Below, in pieces: positions 57,510 through 64,000 of a stretch of 64,000 nt of DNA. This DNA is from Collybia mongolica (taxonomy: Eukaryota; Basidiomycota; Agaricomycetes; Agaricales; Clitocybaceae). The DNA lies in the NCBI GenBank assembly GCA_013420905.1, contig JAAXNY010000009.1:3038001-3102000 (forward strand), given 5' to 3'. A program made the position numbers and the translations under genes. The stretch's first letter is position 1. The number at the start of each line of letters is the position of its first letter. The notes beneath the pieces are model-generated. The model was not told the DNA's origin, searched no databases, and was given only the letters and a program-made list of their open reading frames with translations.

Positions 57510-58424
57510 TCAACAGATAATAGGTATGTTGAGCGTCGTCTGTAATGGTTCAACGCAGGTTGCGAAGAGCAAGGCCCCATTGGAGGTGTATCGCACCTGT
57601 CAGTGCTAAATTAGCGCGTGCACAGGGTTGTGATCGCCGACGCGGGATTGGGACCCTCAAGTTGGCAAATTCGTCTCATTCACGTGGCCTTCCCTATTCC
57701 AACCCGTGACCATTTGACATTGATGGCCGACGGAACGGAGAAAGAGAAAATCGTGCCAGAAGCAACCATTGATTCATGGTAAGTAACCACCAGAGTATCC
57801 TTTGAAGAACTCTGAAAATATGACCGGTCATCCAAAGCAACTGAAGTAATGAATTAATGACAGGAGATATTCTCAAGCAGGCATGGGTGTTCGTAAGGTC
57901 GGGCAGAAAACGCCGAGCCGTTGTAGATGCGAACAACTGGCAAGATTAGGTTTACGAATTCAACACGAAGAAACAAAGTTTATAACAACCATCGTTGAAA
58001 CCCGACTCTATCGGATTCTCGTCTGTACGAGGAGAGTTGATGAGTAACACTTGTCAGTAAATAATACTTCAAGTTTAAAATCACCCATTACCTTGCAAAG
58101 ACCCACGAGGGAGACAGTTCTAAGCCTCCTTCGATTTCAGATTTCCTGTCGTTGCGAACACCTTGCATTGACTCCAATTTCACAGGAATAAAAAAATGAT
58201 GCACTGCTCGCACCCATCTCAATTTGAAGCTTATAATATACCAATAAGACCATTTCGCTGGCATGTACCACTTGAGCCTAACACTGATTCAACCCAAAGA
58301 TCGAGGGCGGGGAAATATAAGGGAGGGAATAGTGGGAGCGGGACCGGCAGGGACGCCCCTCCCTCGCAGTTGGAATTCCTACATTCTCTAAGTCACCACT
58401 GTCGCCATGTGTTGTAAAGGCCAC
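57510..58424. other. Intergenic region
   Basis: About 900 bases upstream of the ABC transporter and downstream of the small secreted protein gene. No supported gene. Confidence 0.45.
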
Positions 58425-58749
58425 TCACGGATAACTGAAGCAACTGCCGGCCTTGCAGATCACACCAGTCTTTGCCACTCCATTTTCGGGGTCTCTAATA
58501 ACCTCGCAGTGGCCGAATGTAAAAATCTTCGGCGGACCACGCTCATATTGAACAGCGGCATACTGAAAACAGAGGTGGTGGGTCAAAGGTGATCGTCGAA
58601 TCATAAATTTAAGGCCATTGACTTACAGCGTCAGGCCCACTAGCCTCGCACGCGGCATAAAGCTCGGCGTATTCACCCACTACTGGGATACCAGCTGAGA
58701 TGACACTCGGAATAACAATAGCTGAGAAGAGAGCCAAAGTAAGATGCAT
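58425..58749 (-). CDS. Small secreted cysteine-containing protein, 86 residues
   Basis: Two exons (58627-58749, 58425-58562) join in frame. The start is MHLTLALFSAIVIPSVISAG, a clean signal peptide. The mature part of about 67 residues carries four cysteines: one in YAACEAS, one in FGHCEV and two in VICKAGSCFS. That would allow two disulfides. The protein is otherwise without a recognised family. Small secreted cysteine proteins are common in basidiomycete secretomes and some act on hosts or competitors, but nothing in the sequence shows that here. A decayed second copy lies about 700 bases upstream on the same strand (59381-59491). Confidence 0.6.
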
Positions 58750-60047
58750 GATTGTAAGGCGATTTGCTTCCTGTTATCTGTCCGTCATTCACATTTAAAC
58801 CTTTCCTCGCAGCTAGGGTGGCTTTGATTCAGGAAAAGGAAGTTATAGCTTTCACCATCATTCTCACATGGATGAATTTCACCTTAATATTGTCAGGGTC
58901 ATATATTCAAACGAATTTGTTTATGTCTGATGAAGTGAGTGTTGAGCAGGACTTCATCAATAGAAACCTTGAGACCTTACGTGTGGTATGGAGATTCTTT
59001 TCCTTTCTGCTATTGATTAATTGGAGTCGGCTATATTTGTGGCCGAAACTAAAATGTAGGAAGCAAGTGAATAAGAACGAAATGTGCATTGCTGCCGACC
59101 TTCAAGGGTGACACGACTGTATTGAAAAAAGAGAGGTGACATTCAAGTTGAGTGGAGCCTCTAGTGTCAAAAATTTACAGCAAGGGCTCAGATTCAGCAG
59201 TGCCGATGGCTCAGAGATCGGTGTGCTGTTCTCTCCATGCAAATGCCACTGTTATCTGCAATGAGTACTATTCGCTACGGAGACGGCTCGAAGATTAAGT
59301 ACTGTGATAGGTACACTGAACGGTAGCGTGCCCCGAGCTTGCATAGAAATGTCGGCCAAATATGAATTGCCGAACCACGAGGCTATCGACTTACAGTATC
59401 AGGCCGCCAGCTCTACAAAGAAAATATCGACGGAACTGTCCACCAGTGGGATGCCGGCATATATGATTAGGAGAGAACCCAAGAGACACATTTTTGTGAG
59501 GCGACGTACTATTCACTGTTGTCTGGCCATTGGCCGCACCTGTGTATCCCCCATGTTCACGGAAGAGCCCTAAAGGGAGGAATGGGTTGACATTCCACAG
59601 AAAACACTCAAGGTTGAAACACCGCGAACGCAATGATATCTGAATTCAGGGCTACACTTCTTTCTTGATGTCAATCAAGACTTCTTCGAGTCAACCCCAG
59701 ATCTGGCAATGTCTTCACAATGATTATTTCCTTTTTTCTACGAACAAGTCAGACTGGGTTGTGAATGTCGGTAGCGGCTGGCCCAAGATCAGAAACCGGT
59801 GTGACATGGCAGCTAGATTAGACAACGAAGTGGCAAGTTTTATATTGAAGGGAACGAGTATGACGAGGAGCGTTTCGCCGATGTTGAAGGCCGGGCTACA
59901 ATCCCACCCAGTAACCATAACGGTACCCAGCATCGTTGTATCCTAGATGATATGAAGTTGAAGGGGGTACCACAATGTTAGATGATGCATAGATCTTCCT
60001 TGGCGTACTCGGGCGGCTTGCCTGTAGACAAGTAACCAGAATCCGCT
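58750..60047. other. Intergenic region with a decayed gene copy
   Basis: About 1.3 kb before the stop of the second MFS gene. It includes the relic at 59381-59491. Other frames (for example 59724-59933 minus, 70 codons) have no recognisable content. Confidence 0.45.
59381..59491 (-). pseudogene. Relic of the small secreted protein gene
   Basis: On the minus strand a frame starts MCLLGSLLIIYAGIPLVDSS, parallel to the ISAGIPVVGEY part of the intact gene. The region around the donor also matches, with GGCCTGATACTGTAAGTCGA against GGCCTGACGCTGTAAGTCAA in the intact copy. The signal peptide is shortened, an in-frame TGA falls before the donor, and the second exon is no longer recognisable. Confidence 0.55.
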
Positions 60048-62230
60048 TTAGAATTTACCAATGATACGACGTAATACTAGGTGTCTCGTTATACACATCA
60101 ACGCTACACCGACCATGATCATGGAACCTAAAATCATCGGTCCTCAGCAATGTTACGTGTGTAAAGAGTTCTACCCATTACCTGCATAGTACCCTACGGC
60201 GTGGAATCCTCCCGATGCCCTGTTTATCGCACCTGATATTGGAGGCCCAGCGAGAGCGCCCAACGAAAGTATGCTCATGTACATCCCCACCCGTCGGCCA
60301 ACATCGTTGGTCTCGCCCATGGCCATCATCGGATTGGACAATAAGGACACGTACGACCCAGTGGAGAAGCTATCGAAGGCGAAGGTCAACTAGTGTTGTG
60401 CAGATCCTCGGCCGAAGCACATTACCCGTAAAGGACCATGATGATGATAAGGGATGCCTTAGATCGTGCAAACGGCCACGCGTAAGTGAATACTCCAATG
60501 GTAGCGGCAGTTGGTATCATGACGTTCATAGGGCCTGGCAATGCAAAAGACCGTCAGCTCAATCGTGATAATTAAGATATAGATGGGCCCACACCGATTC
60601 TGTCTGCAAGTACACCAGCTGTATATCGTCCAAAGAGCGAGCTGGCGTTTGCAATTGCGACAAGATAAAACGACAAATCCGCAGGTATACCTAACGTCAG
60701 TGCGCTAATCTCGACATACGTCAATGCTGTAGTGAAGGTCAGACATAAGTTTATCCGATTGCAATATAACCGCCCTACCTGTATAAATGCCAAGGAACAT
60801 GAAGAATGCCGACAAACAAAAGCAGGTGAACGGGGCAGACCTGAAAGCCCTGAGGTTCAGGAGACCTCCCGGAGAGTTTGTAGGAGGTAAACGGCGCTTT
60901 AATGTCTATGTATAAGGCATTAATATAAAGTAGTCCGAACATATATCTGTGGTAACTCTGACCAAATTTGCCAATACTTGAACGAGTAATAGAATGAAGC
61001 CCACCGTTCGTATGGCCCATTGGAATCTGCCCAAAGGATAAGGAAACTATCGGCATGTTCCATTGTAAAGTGGAACGTACCCGACGAGTGGGATCAGTCT
61101 ATGTGCAACGATGGGAATAATGGTGCCTCCGATCGATGAGCCAATAGTCACAACACCCATAGCGAGCCCACGTCGGCGCTTGAACCAATGGGATATGACA
61201 GCCGTTGTGGGCCAAACATCCCTCCACAAGCGAACTGCGTACACAGACGTGAGGATAGAAAGACAGATGGAGGTCCAACTCACCCCAGCTGCAAGGCCTT
61301 GACATAATAGAAATTGCCGATACTCCGTACATTGAGCGATGAGGAATGTGGATGTCACAAGTATCGCGGCACTTGTCAGGAAGATGGTCCTGAAGTATCC
61401 TAGGTCAAATAACCTGCCAACGAGGATCCCGGGAGGGAAAATTAAAGAGAACTACATGTTTTTCGGCATGATCCATCCCCCCATCAAATTATGACCGAGA
61501 AAAAGCATGATTGTACGTACCTGTATCGACCCAATCCAAGCGCTAGCAGTGGGGTAACATGAGGATCATGAGATTGATGTTCAGTTAGTTTGGTGAAAGG
61601 ATAACGTACATATTTGACGGAGAAGAGTCGCGCAAAGTATTTTGTTGGTAGTAAGCTTGAAATACCTGATAAGCATCCGTCAGTACATGTCTAAATGTAT
61701 TGGTATAAATCGAGCAACTCACACCCCAGGAGTTAACGAAACCGAATCTTTAAATAGAACGGAACATGTTAAAGGGGATCAGATGACTAGTGCATTAAAA
61801 GGCGTGTGTTCTGCTTGCTCTCCGGGGTCCAGACCCTCGATTGGCAAACCATGACAGTTATCCGACAGAGTGCCTGATGTCAGGTAGAGAGGGCGGTGCT
61901 TGCGGACACGGTAAGAGAAGAAATAACGTACGTTGAAAATGTGTTGCACATCCCCTAGTGTTGAAACGGATTGTTGGGACTGATAATCGAAGCAGCTTTC
62001 GTGGATAAACGCACCCCAAACACAACCATCCACGCCCTCCATCCACCATCTGGGAAATCCGGCTCCGCATGCGTGGCTTCGCGTTTAGAATTCTCCTCTG
62101 AAGCTATTTCTTTCGATGGCCCCTCTTGTCGCTGCATTACAGTGGAGGTTGGAGTGAGCTCATCGGACGAGTGGGGACGGGGAGATTGACCCGTATCCGG
62201 CAGAGTTATGTGGCCACCATCATCAGACAT
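60048..62230 (-). pseudogene. MFS monocarboxylate transporter-like paralogue 2, with a one-base deletion
   Basis: Thirteen exons: 62015-62230, 61932-61954, 61723-61747, 61610-61665, 61521-61542, 61284-61451, 61081-61234, 60963-61026, 60779-60905, 60595-60726, 60426-60534, 60182-60369 and 60048-60127. The start MSDDGGHITLPDTGQSPRPH leads to EPDFPDGGWRAWMVVFG. Helices and motifs parallel paralogue 1 (SHWFKRRRGLAMGVVTIGSS, GRRVGMYMSILSLGALAGPP). The exon at 61081-61234 is 154 nt against 155 in paralogue 1. The frame breaks inside it, after GGMFG and before PTTAVISHW. Without the slip the product would be 454 residues. Two extra introns split exons that are single in paralogue 1. It could be a young pseudogene or a sequencing error in a working gene. 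Confidence 0.8.
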
Positions 62231-63317
62231 AAGTGATGCCTAGCGCGATGTTTGAGGGCAGAAGGGTGAGAGGTGGGTCGGTGGGGGGGGAGGGTAAATG
62301 GAAAACAGTAGAGATCTCGTTATTTGAGAACATGGGAACTTCTACGTCCGAAGGTGGCCTGACCATTCATTCTGCTCGTGGGCTGAATATGATGCGGCAA
62401 ACAGGGCACGCCTATTTCGGCACAAGGCTGACCCGTCTCGTACTCATCATAATATTTTTTATAGATTGGAGCATCATTTGGAAGCAGGACCTTGTGCTAC
62501 TTGGTTGCCTGTGTTCCATAAATATCCTGGGGGTCATCGATGTTGGTTGGGACAGGAAACAGTTTGGAGTTAGCGCGAAGTAAAGCTAAAAAGACGTGCC
62601 ATATCAAAGGCGCATTTGCAATTCGCACCAACTTGGAAGGCTGGGGACGGCTGGATTCATTGTGTTAGAAAGTGGGTTGACTCACGATAGTCAAGGAAGT
62701 GGAACCCTATAATCCTTCTTTATGTAACCTAAAGCAAACGCAATAATCTTATTTCATCGGGGCAAGGAAGGCCGTCTAGGTGGTATAAAGCAAAATTGAA
62801 ACCAATGTGAGGATGATGCAGAATCCTGTTTACAGCCATTTTCGTAACGATAGGCGCAATCGCAGGTTGTACGCGAAGTGGTCTGGTTTTCTGGTCCACT
62901 GCCGGAGTGTCACTGGATTCACGGTTCTTCAGATTCAAAGGTGCCGTTTCGTTGCCGCGATCCTATCACAGACGGGTGTATAAATAGTTGTGTGAAGGGG
63001 TTTACCGTTTTGAAAATGGTTGTATGATAATGGCCCCCTTTCCTACGATTCGGGGCAAGCTTGTGTGTGGCATTTCTGAATTATCCGAAGGAGAGGAAGC
63101 CAAATCTTTGTAACAAGGAAATACACTCGGCCGCGGGAAGTGAGGTGGGAGCTGAACTTGACTAATCTCGAACCGGCCAGGAAAGAGATAAGATAAGATG
63201 CACATAGTTACTGCATAGACGTTGTACATGTTTACACTATCCAGATTTGGAAGCGAAAAAAAATCTCAAGCGCAAAGGCGACAACACCGACCAACTGCAC
63301 ATCCCCAGCGATAAATA
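62231..63317. other. Intergenic region between divergent genes
   Basis: About 1.1 kb between the second MFS gene (-) and fibrillarin (+), expected to hold both promoters. No open frame is convincing. Confidence 0.45.
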
Positions 63318-64000
63318 ATGGCATTCGGTACGTCGTTCGCGTATTAGAAGCAAAATAATATCAGGGCTTAATCCAATATAGGAGCACCTGGTGGACGTGG
63401 CGGATTCGGCGGCCGAGGAGGAGGAGATAGAGGTGGTGGGAGAGGTGGTTTCAGAGGTGGTGGTGATCGTGGAGGTTTCAGAGGTGGTGGCGATCGTGGA
63501 GGTTTCAGAGGTGGATCCAGAGGTAACCAGTATGGCGAGACTTGCTTTCGCCTTTGTCTTCTAGCATCGTTGAAGCGCTGACATTTTGTCTCCTTGGTTT
63601 CAGGTGGAGGTGTTCGAGGTGGAGGCGTTGCCAGAGGTGGCCGTGGTGGGGGCCGGGGTGGCGATCGTGGCGGACGTGGTGCTCGTGGAGGAGGCCGTGG
63701 TGGACGTGGAGGCGCAAAGGGAGGATCTAACACTGTCCTTGAGCCCCACAGGCATGCTGGTGTGTTCATCGCGAAGGGCAAAGATCACATGTTGGTCACC
63801 AAAAATCTCGTTCCTGGAGAATCTGTATATGGCGAGAAGAGGATATCGATCGACGGCGGCGTTGAAGGAACAAAAACGGAATACCGTGTGTGGAATCCTT
63901 TCCGCAGTAAACTTGCTGCCGGTGTTCTTGGTGGTCTTGACGACATTTTCATCCGACCTGGAGCAAAGGTGCTGTACCTCGGAGCTGCTAGCGGAACGAG
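63318..64000 (+). CDS. Fibrillarin, rRNA 2'-O-methyltransferase (partial, 3' end missing)
   Basis: Exons 63318-63327, 63382-63522 and 63604 to the window edge. The start [18 protein letters not shown] opens a glycine-arginine-rich (GAR) domain of about 90 residues made of RGG and [13 protein letters not shown] repeats. The conserved domain begins at [20 protein letters not shown] and continues [40 protein letters not shown] and the SAM-binding start [11 protein letters not shown], where the window ends. Fibrillarin is the methyltransferase of box C/D snoRNPs in the nucleolus. The GAR arginines are normally dimethylated. The visible part is intact; the catalytic lysine and remaining SAM-fold strands lie outside. 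Confidence 0.96.

Noticed and set aside
58764..59111. 115-codon plus frame with hydrophobic stretches
   Set aside because: Begins with TTG, lies in the promoter side of the small secreted protein gene, and shows no family features.
1..64000. CRISPR arrays, bacterial operons or prophage
   Set aside because: Gene structure is eukaryotic throughout; the only regular array (45501-46456) is a contiguous minisatellite without unique spacers.
1..64000. tRNA or rRNA genes
   Set aside because: I looked through the intergenic stretches and saw no cloverleaf or rRNA signature that I could defend without a covariance search.

Overview
The window reads as nuclear DNA of a filamentous basidiomycete, most likely an Agaricomycete. 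Genes are split by many short introns (about 45-70 nt, GT-AG with a few GC-AG). Exons rebuilt by hand give intact proteins of fungal families such as acetolactate synthase, SAPS protein, AP-2 mu, Hsf1, fibrillarin and a CE16 esterase. The assignment to Agaricomycetes is inference from gene style and family types, not from a marker gene.

Layout. 1-16.9 kb: 5' end of a Trf4/Cid14-type poly(A) polymerase (-, runs off the left edge), a seven-pass membrane protein (-), a secreted amidohydrolase (+), an ABM-like protein (-), a CE16 acetylesterase (-), AP-2 mu (+), a SAPS-domain phosphatase regulator (+) and an FAHD1-type hydrolase (-). 18-22 kb: a 92-aa single-pass membrane protein (+) and ILV2 acetolactate synthase (+). 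22-26 kb: gene-poor, with an internally deleted Tc1/mariner element (exact TA-flanked inverted repeats). 26-30 kb: a secreted phosphodiesterase fused to a jacalin-like lectin domain (-) and a broken HAD-type class II terpene cyclase (-). 30.5-39.7 kb: SF3B2 (+), an alpha-arrestin with a long repetitive tail (+), heat shock factor (-) and dephospho-CoA kinase (-). 40.3-47.7 kb: a G-domain gene interrupted by a 3.9-kb LINE with a 15-bp target duplication and a poly(A) tail, followed by an AT-rich stretch with a 15-copy minisatellite. 48-62 kb: a minus-strand transporter block with two monocarboxylate-type MFS paralogues around a full-length ABCC transporter and a small secreted cysteine protein with a decayed copy. 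63.3 kb to the end: fibrillarin (+, runs off the right edge).

Housekeeping genes (ILV2, SF3B2, HSF, CoaE, AP-2 mu, SAPS, fibrillarin) look intact. Accessory loci show decay: the terpene cyclase, the G-domain gene, one MFS copy, the small secreted protein copy and the Tc1 element each carry visible lesions. The most notable items are the LINE that sits in frame inside the host G-domain exon, the degraded HAD-terpene cyclase that keeps its DLDTTA motif, the phosphodiesterase-lectin fusion, the arrestin tail repeats and the splice-signal-bearing minisatellite. All exon boundaries were inferred by reading frame and family resemblance; none was tested against transcripts.
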